A stretch of DNA of 64,000 nucleotides from Knoellia koreensis (GTDB lineage Bacteria > Actinomycetota > Actinomycetes > Actinomycetales > Dermatophilaceae), in NCBI RefSeq assembly GCF_013041615.1, contig NZ_JABEPQ010000002.1, positions 744,001 to 808,000 of the forward strand. Reading direction: 5' to 3'. Made by a program: the position numbers and the translations under genes. The notes beneath the pieces are model-generated. The model did not search any database. It was given only the letters and a program-made list of their open reading frames with translations, and was not told the DNA's origin. This document shows positions 44,957 to 53,053 of the stretch, piece after piece; the first letter of the stretch is position 1, and each line of letters begins with the position of its first letter.

Positions 44957-45862
44957 TCAGCTCAAGGCAGCGCGCAGCACCGTCGTGTCCGAGTCGGCCA
45001 GGCGGATCTCGAGCGAGCTGATCTGCGCGACGTCCAGGTTGGAGAGGGCCACGGGGTGCATGACCGTGTCGGCCTGGGCGGTCCAGGCCTTGACCTGGGT
45101 GCCCCGTCCGGTGCGGTCGAGCACCCAGAGTGAGTACCGCGGCCCTGAACCCACGCCGTAACGCGCATCCGTGCGGGCCACCGAGCCGCTCACCGAGCCG
45201 CTCCCGACAGACGCCCCCGTGGAGGTCGGCCGGCTGTCGTCGGCTCCCTTGCCACCGGAACCGTTGCCCGACCGTCCGCTCGAGTCGTCGCCAGAACCTG
45301 TCGTCGAGCCATCCGTCGAGTACTGGCACTCGATCCGCAGCTCGGTCCCCTGCCGCAACGGCACCACGTCGACCACGGCCGTCATGGGGATGTCGTCGGC
45401 CACGGGTGCAAACGCCATCCGCTGTGGCGCCGCCAGCACGACACCGGACCGATCACCCACACCGGCGCCCTCCGAGCCGCGCTGCGACACGGCATACCCG
45501 GCGACACCGCCGATGAGCAGGGCCGCCGCCGCGGCCGCCAAGGGTGAGACCCACCGACGCCGCGCACGCGACCGCGAGCCAGACCGTGACGCCGCCGAGG
45601 AGCCGGGCCCCACGACCCGCGGCAGTTCGGGCATCAGCGACGCCGGCGGCCGGGCCAGCACCTCCTCCGGCGACCCGATCGCCAGCGCCTCGCCCGCCGG
45701 CACCTGGGCGAGCAGACCCGGCATACCGGCGATCTCGGCGACGGACGCACGACAGGAGGCGCACCCGGCCAGGTGGTCCTCGAAGCGCGCCCGGTCGGCG
45801 GCACTCAGCGCCCCGAGCACATAGGCCGCGTCCCAGTCGGCGAACTCGTCACGTGGGGTCAT
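44957..45862 (-). CDS. Membrane anti-sigma factor (zf-HC2/RskA type)
   Basis: 301 residues. Residues 5-45: DEFADWDAAYVLGALSAADR followed by the zinc motif HLAGCASCRASV (HxxxCxxC), the sigma-binding domain. Linker, then one membrane helix at about residue 108-127 (WVSPLAAAAAALLIGGVAG). The extracytoplasmic part has the RskA-type beta domain, interrupted by a 55-residue Ser/Gly/Asp-rich insertion (about 190-245). It should hold the adjacent sigma factor at the membrane until proteolysis. The ATG overlaps the sigma stop by 4 bp. Confidence 0.88.
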   Translation of the reverse strand: MTPRDEFADWDAAYVLGALSAADRARFEDHLAGCASCRASVAEIAGMPGLLAQVPAGEALAIGSPEEVLARPPASLMPELPRVVGPGSSAASRSGSRSRARRRWVSPLAAAAAALLIGGVAGYAVSQRGSEGAGVGDRSGVVLAAPQRMAFAPVADDIPMTAVVDVVPLRQGTELRIECQYSTDGSTTGSGDDSSGRSGNGSGGKGADDSRPTSTGASVGSGSVSGSVARTDARYGVGSGPRYSLWVLDRTGRGTQVKAWTAQADTVMHPVALSNLDVAQISSLEIRLADSDTTVLRAALS

Positions 45863-46446
45863 GGCCGGGTCACCCCCTTCTCCTGCAACGCCAGCCGCAG
45901 GCTGCGCAGCCCGTAGTGCAGCCGCGACTTCACGGTGCCCTCCGGCACGTGCAGCTCGGCGGCGATCTCCGCAACCGAGCGTCCCTCGTAGTAGGCAGCG
46001 GTGATGACGCGGCGGTGTTCGCTCGACACCTGCGCCAGCCCGTCGGCGATGAGCCACCGGTCGAGCACCTCGGTCGCGCGGTCCGGCTCGACCACCTCGG
46101 GCGCCTCCACCCCGGCCAGCTCGTGCCGCGACACCGCACTGCGCCACCGGTCGATGACGAGGTTGCGCACGACCGTGAACAGCCAGGCGCGGTGCTGTGG
46201 CTCGGTGCGCGCCCCCAGCTGCGGGTCGCGCCAGGCGCGCAGCAACGACTCCTGCACGACGTCCTCGGCAACCTGGGCGTCCCGCGTGAGGCGCAGCGCG
46301 AACCGCCACAGCTCGGCGGCGTGCCGGTCGTGCAGACCCTGCAGCACGGCCTCGCGCTGGTCCGCCTCCACCGCCACTCCTTCGCCCGTCACTGCCGCCA
46401 GCACCGCCCGGTCACCATCTCCCCGCACCTGATCTTCCCGCCACAC
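45859..46446 (-). CDS. ECF sigma factor of the SigK/SigL type
   Basis: 195 residues. Region 2: LHDRHAAELWRFALRLTRDAQVAEDVVQESLLRAW with core-binding LFTVVRNLVIDRWRS. Region 4: LAQVSSEHRRVITAAYYEGRSVAEIAAELHVPEGTVKSRLHYGLRSL. Spacing and the downstream membrane anti-sigma match groups regulated by RskA-like proteins. The start codon is uncertain: GTG 46446 or a GTG six codons later. The stop overlaps the anti-sigma start. An upstream GGGAAAGG could be a -35 of an autoregulated promoter, which is inference. Confidence 0.9.
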   Translation of the reverse strand: MWREDQVRGDGDRAVLAAVTGEGVAVEADQREAVLQGLHDRHAAELWRFALRLTRDAQVAEDVVQESLLRAWRDPQLGARTEPQHRAWLFTVVRNLVIDRWRSAVSRHELAGVEAPEVVEPDRATEVLDRWLIADGLAQVSSEHRRVITAAYYEGRSVAEIAAELHVPEGTVKSRLHYGLRSLRLALQEKGVTRP

Positions 46447-46525
46447 CCCTCACCGGGAAAGGACGAAGCAGCCACCCGGAGAGTTCATGGCTGAACCACA
46501 GGAGTGCCCGCTACGTTCCCCGGTC

Positions 46526-46963
46526 ATGGAGATCAACGGCCTGCCGGCCCACCCGCTGCTGGTCCACCTCGTCGTCGTCCTGCTCCCCCTCACTGCCCTC
46601 GCGGCGATCCTCGTCAGCCTGTGGCCAGCCGCCCAGCGCAAGCTCACCTTCCTCGTGCCGCTGGGTGCGGTCATCGGCGCGATCGCGGTCCCCGTCACCA
46701 CAAGGGCCGGCGAGAGCCTCGCCGAGAAGCTGGGCAACCCGCCGTTCATCTCCCAGCACGAGGAGTACGGCGAGAAGGTCCTCCCCTGGGCCGTCGCGTT
46801 GGCCGTGACGACGACCGCGCAGTGGCTCTACCTGCGTCGTGGCGGCAGCAAGGCCGTGCGAATCCTGTTGTCCCTGGCCGTGATCGCGAGCGCGGCGGGC
46901 ACGGCGCTCTACGTGTTCCTCACCGGCGACTCCGGCGCCCGCGCCGTGTGGGAGTCGAAGTAG
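46526..46963 (+). CDS. DUF2231 membrane protein
   Basis: 145 residues with four membrane helices. The start MEINGLPAHPLLVHLVVVLLPLTALA with the conserved HP and H residues is the DUF2231 signature. ISQHEEYGEKVLPWAV and ALYVFLTGDSGARAVWE complete it; the last element with GDSGA is conserved in the family. TACGTT stands 8 nt before ATG 46526, supporting a leaderless start there; an ATG at 46487 would add 13 residues without membrane character. Function unknown, possibly heme or redox related. It lies head to head with the ECF sigma gene. Confidence 0.85.
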   Translation: MEINGLPAHPLLVHLVVVLLPLTALAAILVSLWPAAQRKLTFLVPLGAVIGAIAVPVTTRAGESLAEKLGNPPFISQHEEYGEKVLPWAVALAVTTTAQWLYLRRGGSKAVRILLSLAVIASAAGTALYVFLTGDSGARAVWESK

Positions 46964-46964
46964 C

Positions 46965-48020
46965 TCAGGCGCCGGCGACGCGGCGCTCGGGCAGCTCTGC
47001 GTCGCTCGCCGTGTCGGCGTACTCGGTGTCGGCATCCCCCACGAGGTCGGCCGAGGTCGGCGCAGGACGCGTGGCGCGCGCCTTCATCGTGTAGGTCGGG
47101 CGCGGCACCGGCACGGGGTCCCAGGTGAGCGGGATGTCGTCCTCGTCAACGAGCGGAGCGGGCGGGTATGCCGCGTGCTCGGTCTCGGCGTCCGGGCTCG
47201 CCTGGGCGGCGGGTGCCGCCGGCGTGGCTGGCGCGGCAGCGGGAGCCGGCTGCTCGATCGCGTGGATGTCGTAGAGCTCGGTGGTGCGGGCGGCCGGCGC
47301 CTCGGGAGCGGCGCCCTCGACTCCGGAAACATCGGCATCGGTCGCGGTTGCACGGGGCGCCGGGACGGCGGTCGCTTCCGGAGCCTGACGACGCACGGGG
47401 GCGGGCGCTGCCTGGCGCGGAGCCGGGCGGCGGGCCGCGGCACGGCGGGCGAGCCGGGCCTGCTGGACGGTCTGGCGGACCCACACGAACGAGCCCGCAC
47501 CCGCAACGAGGGGCAGGGCGAGCAGCCACAGCGGCACGACGGAGAAGATCGCCAGCACCCCGACGAGGACGAAGGCCACGAGCGAGCCGAGCAACGACAG
47601 GCCCGGCGCCCGACTGGGGGCAGGAGCAGTAGCAGGAGCGGCCGGCTCCTCCCGGAACCGCCCACGGGGGGACGGCCCCCCGGTCGAGTGGGACAGCGGG
47701 GCGGCCGCGCCGACGGACGGCTCGACCGTCTCGGCCGACTCCGTCGCGAAGGCGACCGGGGTTTCGGCCCGCTTCACGAGGATCTGGGGACGCGACGCCC
47801 GCGCCGGGCTCACGGCATACGACTCACGGCGTGGGCTCGACAGGTCGGTGGCGGGCAGCGGGCTGCGGCGCTCGAGCACGCGCATCGACTCCGAGAACTG
47901 GTCGACCGAGCGCGCGGTGGCGAGGTGTTCGCGACGGCGCACCCAGTACTGGATGAAATAGGCAGCCCAGACACCGATGATGACCACGAAGATGAGTGAA
48001 CTGAGACCGCCGGGCTGCAC
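46965..48020 (-). CDS. Membrane protein, Rv0996-like, unknown function
   Basis: 351 residues from GTG 48020. The N-terminus has one helix (LSSLIFVVIIGVWAAYFIQYW) followed by a conserved cytoplasmic segment RREHLATARSVDQFSESMRVLERR. A Pro/Ala-rich stretch leads to two more helices near residues 145-185. The rest is an Ala/Pro/Gln-rich, probably disordered tail ending in acidic segments. Position after rimJ matches the transmembrane protein next to rimJ in mycobacteria. TAACGT 7 nt before the GTG supports a leaderless start; an upstream ATG at 48080 would give 20 extra residues. Confidence 0.75.
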   Translation of the reverse strand: MQPGGLSSLIFVVIIGVWAAYFIQYWVRRREHLATARSVDQFSESMRVLERRSPLPATDLSSPRRESYAVSPARASRPQILVKRAETPVAFATESAETVEPSVGAAAPLSHSTGGPSPRGRFREEPAAPATAPAPSRAPGLSLLGSLVAFVLVGVLAIFSVVPLWLLALPLVAGAGSFVWVRQTVQQARLARRAAARRPAPRQAAPAPVRRQAPEATAVPAPRATATDADVSGVEGAAPEAPAARTTELYDIHAIEQPAPAAAPATPAAPAAQASPDAETEHAAYPPAPLVDEDDIPLTWDPVPVPRPTYTMKARATRPAPTSADLVGDADTEYADTASDAELPERRVAGA

Positions 48021-48030
48021 GAACACGACG

Positions 48031-48693
48031 TTAGGTGCCGTTCGTGCTGCTCCCGGGGACGTGCGGCGGTGTGTCGCCAATGTGACTGGTGTGATTGGTG
48101 TGCATTCGCTCGACGAGCGTCCGCCCGCCGAGGTCGTCGGTCGTCAGGGCGAACGACCGGTGGTCGCGCCAGCGCCCGGCGATGTGCAGGTATGCCGCCC
48201 GCGTCCCCTCCTCGCGGAACGCCAGCTTGCGCACGACGGCGAGGCTGCGGACGTTCTCGGGCCGGATGTTGACCTCGAGCCGGTGCAGGCCGAGGGTCGT
48301 GAAGGCGTGGTCGCCCGCCAGGGCCAGCGCGGTCGGCGCGACGTCGTGACCGGCGACCCGCTCGTCGACCCAGTACCCCGCGGCGGCAGACAGCAGCGAC
48401 CCCCAGCTGATGCCGAAGAGCACCATCTGGCCGACGAGCCGCCCCTCGAACCGGATCGTGAACGGTGCCATCCGCCCCGCGCGCGCCTCGCCGTTGTAGT
48501 GGCGCACCAACCCACCGAACGACACCGCCGGCTGCCCCGGACCGGGCGACGTGGCCTCCCACGGACCCAGCCCCTCACGGTTGCGTGAACGCACCTCGAC
48601 CCATTCGCGCTTGTCGCGACGCCGCAGCGCGTCGAGCACGACCACCTCGCCGGCCGGCGTCTGGCCGTGCAGCTCGACGGGCCAGATCGCCAT
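48031..48693 (-). CDS. rimJ: GNAT N-acetyltransferase, RimJ-like
   Basis: 220 residues, GCN5-related fold: VVVLDALRRRDKREWVEVRSRNREGLGPWEAT at the start, PFTIRFEGRLVGQMVLFGISWG, the acetyl-CoA loop region VAGHDVAPTALALAGDHAF, and LHRLEVNIRPENVRSLAVVRKLAFREEGTR, the RimJ/RimL signature. It acetylates the N-terminus of a ribosomal or other protein. A disordered Thr/Ser tail follows. The ATG overlaps the mog stop by one base, and the gene order moeA-moaC-mog-rimJ suggests one transcript. Confidence 0.9.
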   Translation of the reverse strand: MAIWPVELHGQTPAGEVVVLDALRRRDKREWVEVRSRNREGLGPWEATSPGPGQPAVSFGGLVRHYNGEARAGRMAPFTIRFEGRLVGQMVLFGISWGSLLSAAAGYWVDERVAGHDVAPTALALAGDHAFTTLGLHRLEVNIRPENVRSLAVVRKLAFREEGTRAAYLHIAGRWRDHRSFALTTDDLGGRTLVERMHTNHTSHIGDTPPHVPGSSTNGT

Positions 48694-49199
48694 CAGTGGT
48701 CGCCGCCCCGGATCTGCGAGATGGCATGGGGCACAACGGGTTCGAGCACCGCGAGCGCGTCCTTCACGCCACCGCTGGAACCTGGAAGGTTGACCACGAG
48801 AGTCGAGCCCGCGAGCCCGGCGAGACCTCGCGAGAGCATCGCGGTCGGCACCCCCTTGGCGACACCCGCGGCCCGGATCGCCTCGGCGATGCCCGGGACC
48901 TCCCGGTCGAGCAGGGGCCTAGTCGCCTCAGGAGTCCCGTCGGTGGGCGTGAGGCCGGTGCCGCCGGTCGTCACGACGAGGTCGGGCTGCGTGGCGAGCG
49001 CCGCCGACAGGGCCTCACCGACCTCGGGTCCGTCGGGCACCACGGTGGGGTCGCCGACGTCGAATCCCCACTGCCGCAACGCCTCCACGACGAGCGGGCC
49101 ACCCTTGTCGGCGTAGACACCGGTCGCCGCGCGCGTCGAGCAGGTGATGACGACGGCACGGTATGCCGCGCGGTCGCCTCCGCCCTCCCGCTGACTCAC
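48693..49199 (-). CDS. mog: Molybdenum cofactor biosynthesis protein, MogA/MoaB type
   Basis: 168 residues. Adenylylates molybdopterin before metal insertion. Visible: AVVITCSTRAATGVYADKGGPLV, then the nucleotide-binding block LVVTTGGTGLTPTDGTPEATRPLLDREVPGIAEAIR, and LVVNLPGSSGGVKDALAVL. The TGGTGL..D pattern and the GxPGSxGG loop are the MoCF_biosynth signature. Overlaps moaC by 4 bp and rimJ by one base. Bacterial MoaB and MogA are hard to separate by eye. Confidence 0.9.
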   Translation of the reverse strand: MSQREGGGDRAAYRAVVITCSTRAATGVYADKGGPLVVEALRQWGFDVGDPTVVPDGPEVGEALSAALATQPDLVVTTGGTGLTPTDGTPEATRPLLDREVPGIAEAIRAAGVAKGVPTAMLSRGLAGLAGSTLVVNLPGSSGGVKDALAVLEPVVPHAISQIRGGDH

Positions 49200-49690
49200 G
49201 ACTCGCTCCAGTCACCGGAGCGCCCACCGGACTTGGCGGTCACGCGGACATCGGTGATGCGGGCGTGCTTGTCGACGGCCTTGACCATGTCGATGAGCGC
49301 AAGGGCGGCAACGGCGACCGCCGTGAGGGCCTCCATCTCGATGCCGGTGCGGTCCGCCGTCCGGACGGTGGCGGTGATGTCGACTCCGTCGTCGGCGACC
49401 GCGAGGTCGACCTCGACGCCGTGGACGGCGATGGGGTGGGCCAGCGGGATCAGCTCGGGCGTGCGCTTGACCGCCTGGATGCCGGCGATCCGGGCCACGG
49501 CGAGGGCGTCACCCTTGGGCACGTCGCCGCCACGCAGGGCGGCGATCGCGGTGGCGGACAACAGGACTCGTCCGGCGGCGCTGGCCTGCCGGGCGGTGAC
49601 GTCCTTGGCCGACACGTCGACCATGTGCGCGGACCCGTCGGCCCGCACGTGCGTCAGGTCCACGCGGTCATGACTTCGTGGGGTACTCAT
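49196..49690 (-). CDS. moaC: Cyclic pyranopterin monophosphate synthase
   Basis: 164 residues. Converts the MoaA product into cyclic pyranopterin monophosphate. Visible: HMVDVSAKDVTARQASAAGRV, KGDALAVARIAGIQAVKRTPELIPLAHPI, and RTGIEMEALTAVAVAALALIDMVKAVD, all MoaC hallmarks including the catalytic Lys/Asp/His set. The ATG overlaps the stop of a 20-codon frame (ATGA) that bridges the gap from moeA. No moaA is visible in the window. Confidence 0.94.
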   Translation of the reverse strand: MSTPRSHDRVDLTHVRADGSAHMVDVSAKDVTARQASAAGRVLLSATAIAALRGGDVPKGDALAVARIAGIQAVKRTPELIPLAHPIAVHGVEVDLAVADDGVDITATVRTADRTGIEMEALTAVAVAALALIDMVKAVDKHARITDVRVTAKSGGRSGDWSES

Positions 49691-49749
49691 GCGGGGTCCC
49701 CGCGAAGTATCTGGGGGAGCGAAGCGGAGGAAGAACTTCGTGGGGTCAT
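49687..49749 (-). CDS. 20-codon ORF bridging moeA and moaC
   Basis: An ATG at 49749 overlaps the moeA stop (TGATG) and its TGA at 49687-49689 overlaps the moaC ATG (ATGA). The peptide begins MTPRSSSSAS and ends LRGDPA. Its first codons copy the moaC start (MSTPRSH): CCCCACGAAGT occurs in both. It therefore looks like a partial duplication of the moaC 5' end that keeps translation coupled across the gap. The peptide itself need not have a function. No separate ribosome site. Confidence 0.45.
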   Translation of the reverse strand: MTPRSSSSASLPQILRGDPA

Positions 49750-50969
49750 CACTGCCCCTCCCGTCCGAGCAGGGGCAGGCACTCGATGGGATCGCCGGGC
49801 CGCACTTGGGTGACGTCCTCGGGGATGACCGCGAGGGCGTCGGCGGCGGCCAGTGCTCCGAGCATGTGCGATCCCTGACCCCCGGCGAGCCGGGCCTGGT
49901 CGTCGTCGAGCGTCACGCGCAGGAACTCCATCTTCCCGGGGACCGAGGTCATCGGCTCGGCGGCCACGGCCGGCACGTAGCCGGGCGGGAAGGACGGTTC
50001 GGGTCGCCCGGCCATCGCGCGCAGCGCCGGCGCGACGAACACGTGGAACGACACGAGCGCGCTGACGGGGTTGCCGGGCAACGTGAAGACGGGCACCTTC
50101 TCCTCGCCGAGCGTGCCGAAACCCTGCGGCATACCGGGACGCATGGCGACCTTGTCGAACTGCATCGTCCCGACCCGCGACAGCACCTCCTTGACCGTGT
50201 CGAACGCGCCCATCGACACGCCACCGGTCGTGATGATCGCGTCGGCCCGCACGAGCTGGCCCTCGAGAGTCTCCCTCAGCTGTCGGGCGTCGTCGCGCAC
50301 GCCGCCGACGCGGTAGGGCGTGGCACCCACGGCGGTCACGGCGGCGGTGAGCATGACCGAGTTGGAGTCGACGATCTGCCCGAACGCGGGGGTGCGCCCC
50401 ACCTCCACGAGCTCGTCGCCCGTCGAGAGCACGACGACACGCGGTCGCGGCGCCACCCGCACCCGGGCCACCCCGGCAGCGGCAAGCAGCGCGATCTGGC
50501 CGGGGCCGAGCAGGGTTCCGGCGCGCAGGATGACGGCGCCGGACTCGACGTCCTCGCCGACTTCGCGCACGTGCTGCCCGACCACGGAGGCCTTGCGCAC
50601 CTCGACCCGCACCAACCCGCCGTCGGTGGCCTCGACCGGCACCACGGCGTCGGCGCCGCGCGGCATCGGGGCGCCGGTCATGATCCGCATGGTCTGGCCC
50701 GGCACCAGCGACAGAGCCGCGGTGTTGCCGGCCGCGATGTCACCGACGACGGGCAGGACGACGGGCGACTCGGGAGCCGCGCCGGCGACGTCACTGGCGT
50801 GAACGGCATACCCGTCCATGGCCGAGTTGGTGAAGCCGGGCAGGGACCCCCGGGCGGTGACGTCCTCGGCGAGGACGCAGCCCTGGGCGTCGAGCACACC
50901 GAGCTCGAACGGCCGGATCACGGAGACGGTCGTGAGGATGCGGTCCAGGTGCTGTTCGACCGAGATCAC
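49749..50969 (-). CDS. moeA: Molybdopterin molybdenumtransferase
   Basis: 406 residues. Inserts molybdate into adenylylated molybdopterin. Domain I/II: LPGFTNSAMDGYAVHASDV, IMTGAPMPRGADAVVPVE. Domain III (MoCF): VVVLSTGDELVEVG, GQIVDSNSVML, IITTGGVSMGAFDTVKEVL and VFTLPGNPVSALVSF. A short beta-barrel domain IV follows. The ATG at 50969 overlaps the galU stop by 4 bp and its own stop overlaps the start of a 20-codon ORF. galU-moeA order as in mycobacteria. Confidence 0.95.
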   Translation of the reverse strand: MISVEQHLDRILTTVSVIRPFELGVLDAQGCVLAEDVTARGSLPGFTNSAMDGYAVHASDVAGAAPESPVVLPVVGDIAAGNTAALSLVPGQTMRIMTGAPMPRGADAVVPVEATDGGLVRVEVRKASVVGQHVREVGEDVESGAVILRAGTLLGPGQIALLAAAGVARVRVAPRPRVVVLSTGDELVEVGRTPAFGQIVDSNSVMLTAAVTAVGATPYRVGGVRDDARQLRETLEGQLVRADAIITTGGVSMGAFDTVKEVLSRVGTMQFDKVAMRPGMPQGFGTLGEEKVPVFTLPGNPVSALVSFHVFVAPALRAMAGRPEPSFPPGYVPAVAAEPMTSVPGKMEFLRVTLDDDQARLAGGQGSHMLGALAAADALAVIPEDVTQVRPGDPIECLPLLGREGQ

Positions 50970-52360
50970 GAGACCGAGAGCTTCCCGTCGAGAGTGGCGC
51001 CGTCCTCGACCCGGATCGGCTCGTCGCCCTCGACCACGACGTCTCCGACGCAGCGCACACCCGCCCCGAAGGTCGCGTCGGCGTGCACAGTGAGGGAGGT
51101 GCAGTCAACGAGCGACGGTGCGCCGGAAGGGAATCGGGAGTCGAAGTCGTCGATCAGCTTGTAGTGGTCGTCGAGGTCGACCCGCGGGTCGGGCCGGTCG
51201 CTGCGGGCCACGACGCGGCTCTCGTCATCGAGGGCGAACAGGTCGGAACGCAGCAGCAGCAGCTCGTTGGTCGTCTTCACCGGGCGGAACCGGCTACGCG
51301 GCACCTGCAGCGCACGCGAGCCCTCGAACACCTCGATGGCCGCACCCATGGCCGACTCGACCTGGATCACCTTGGGGGTGTCCTTGCGGCTCGGGTCGAC
51401 GGTCTTGCGGTTGACGATGATCGGCAGGCCGAGGACGCCGTCGCGCTGCTCCAGCGCGGTCGCCAGGACCTCGATGTCGACCCACAGGTTGTTGGCGTGG
51501 AAGAGGCGGTGGCGGTGCTCGTCCTGGAAGAAGTGCTGGTCCTCCTCCGGCGTCATGGCGCTGTCCCGCAGGACGAGCTGGCCGTCGGACTTGCGAATGG
51601 CGAGGTGGCCGCCCTTGCGGTCATTGGCGGTGCGGTGGCACACCTCGGCGACGTAGGGGATGTCCTCGCGGGCCATCCAGGCCGGGATCGTCGGATCGCA
51701 CGTGGCGCCGAGGTTGTCCGAGTTCGAGAGGAACACATAGCGGAAACCCTTGTCCTGCAACGTCTTCAGGATGCCGCTAGCAAGAAGGGCGACGTAGACG
51801 TCGCCGTGACCGGGCGGGCACCACTCGAGGTCGGGATTCGCCGGCCAGTCCACGGGGGTGAGGTCATCGGCGAGCAGCTTGGGCTCGGCGTTCTGGAGGA
51901 AGTCCAGGGGCAGGCCGTCGACGGCGAGGTCGGGGTAGGCATCGAGGACGCGCAGCGAGGCGTCGCGGGTGCGGAAAGAGTCCATGAGCAGCAACGGCAC
52001 CTGCACGTCGTAGTGCTTGCGCAGCGCGAGGACCTGGCGCGCGATGACGTCGAGGAAGCTCAGCCCGTCGCGGACCTCGAGCACCGACTTCGGACCCGAC
52101 AGGCCCATGCTCGTGCCGAGGCCGCCGTTGAGCTTGACGACCGCGGTGCGGCCCAGCGCCTCCGCGCGCTCCTGCTCGGTGACGTCGAGGTCGTCGAGGG
52201 CCTGGACATCGCCGATCGGGTCGATGCTGGACTCCGGGATGAGGCCGGTGCTGCCCGCCTCGAGCTCGCGGTAGTAGTGCTCGAAGACGCGGATCGCGCG
52301 CTCGTCGATGTCGCGATCACGCATGCGCTCCACTGCTGCTGCCAGACCGGCGTCGCTCAT
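50966..52360 (-). CDS. galU: UTP-glucose-1-phosphate uridylyltransferase, UDPGP (eukaryotic-like) type
   Basis: 464 residues, longer than the 300-residue GalU class. Makes UDP-glucose for cell-wall and trehalose synthesis. The nucleotide loop is VVKLNGGLGTSMGLSGPKSVLEV, the hallmark of the UDPGP family; EWCPPGHGDVYVAL, FLSNSDNLGA, RKGGHLA and FHANNLWVDI follow. A left-handed beta-helix-like C-terminus ends DGATLDGKLSVS. TAGGGT stands 7 nt before ATG 52360, so it is probably leaderless. Divergent from 5-FCL across only 30 bp. Confidence 0.93.
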   Translation of the reverse strand: MSDAGLAAAVERMRDRDIDERAIRVFEHYYRELEAGSTGLIPESSIDPIGDVQALDDLDVTEQERAEALGRTAVVKLNGGLGTSMGLSGPKSVLEVRDGLSFLDVIARQVLALRKHYDVQVPLLLMDSFRTRDASLRVLDAYPDLAVDGLPLDFLQNAEPKLLADDLTPVDWPANPDLEWCPPGHGDVYVALLASGILKTLQDKGFRYVFLSNSDNLGATCDPTIPAWMAREDIPYVAEVCHRTANDRKGGHLAIRKSDGQLVLRDSAMTPEEDQHFFQDEHRHRLFHANNLWVDIEVLATALEQRDGVLGLPIIVNRKTVDPSRKDTPKVIQVESAMGAAIEVFEGSRALQVPRSRFRPVKTTNELLLLRSDLFALDDESRVVARSDRPDPRVDLDDHYKLIDDFDSRFPSGAPSLVDCTSLTVHADATFGAGVRCVGDVVVEGDEPIRVEDGATLDGKLSVS

Positions 52361-52390
52361 GGTGGCAACCCTAGTGCGACGATTCTCGAC

Positions 52391-52948
52391 ATGACCGTTC
52401 CGTCCCAGCCCAAGGACGCGGTGCGCGCTGCGGGGCGCGAGCGCCGTCGCGAGCTGGTGCCCGGGCGTGACCGCGCGGCCGACGCCTCGGCCATCGCCCG
52501 GCTGGGCCTCGATGCCGCGTATGCCGCGGGCGTCGCCCCCGGCGACTGGGTCGCCGTCTACGAGTCGTTGCCGTCGGAGCCACCGACGGGGGCGCTCGTG
52601 CAGGCGTTGGAGGCACGCGGCATACGCGTCATGGTGCCCATCACGCTCACCGACTGGGAGCTGGACTGGCGCGAGGTCGGCGATGCGGACGGGACCCCGC
52701 TGGGGCTGGACGCCATCGGTCGGGCGCGGGTCGTCTTCGTCCCGGCGCAGACCGTCGACCTGGCTGGCACGCGCGTGGGTCGCGGCAAGGGTTGCTACGA
52801 CCGGGCCCTGCCGCGCACGTCGGCCCGTGTCATCGCCGTCGTGCACCCCTGGGAGGTGTCCGACGAACCGCTCCCCCACGACGCCCACGACCGCCCCGTG
52901 GATGGCGTCCTCACCGCCGACGGGCTGACCCCGCTCGAGCGCACCTGA
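52391..52948 (+). CDS. 5-formyltetrahydrofolate cyclo-ligase
   Basis: 185 residues. Converts 5-formyl-THF to 5,10-methenyl-THF with ATP. Visible: KDAVRAAGRERRREL at the start, VAVYESLPSEPPTGALVQAL, VMVPITL, GRARVVFVPAQTVDLAGTRVGRGKGCYDRAL (the GxGxGxYDRxL loop) and ARVIAVVHPWEV near the end. The frame is open far upstream but without coding character, so ATG 52391 is chosen. Divergent from galU as in mycobacteria (Rv0992c/Rv0993). Confidence 0.93.
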   Translation: MTVPSQPKDAVRAAGRERRRELVPGRDRAADASAIARLGLDAAYAAGVAPGDWVAVYESLPSEPPTGALVQALEARGIRVMVPITLTDWELDWREVGDADGTPLGLDAIGRARVVFVPAQTVDLAGTRVGRGKGCYDRALPRTSARVIAVVHPWEVSDEPLPHDAHDRPVDGVLTADGLTPLERT

Positions 52949-53053
52949 TGGCACCCGCGCGCGGACGTTGGCCGCTTGTCGGCCCGTTGGCCGTTATCCC
53001 GACCACGAACGCGAGAACCGACCAGCTTTCGCCGCCGGCGTCAGCGGCCGGGG

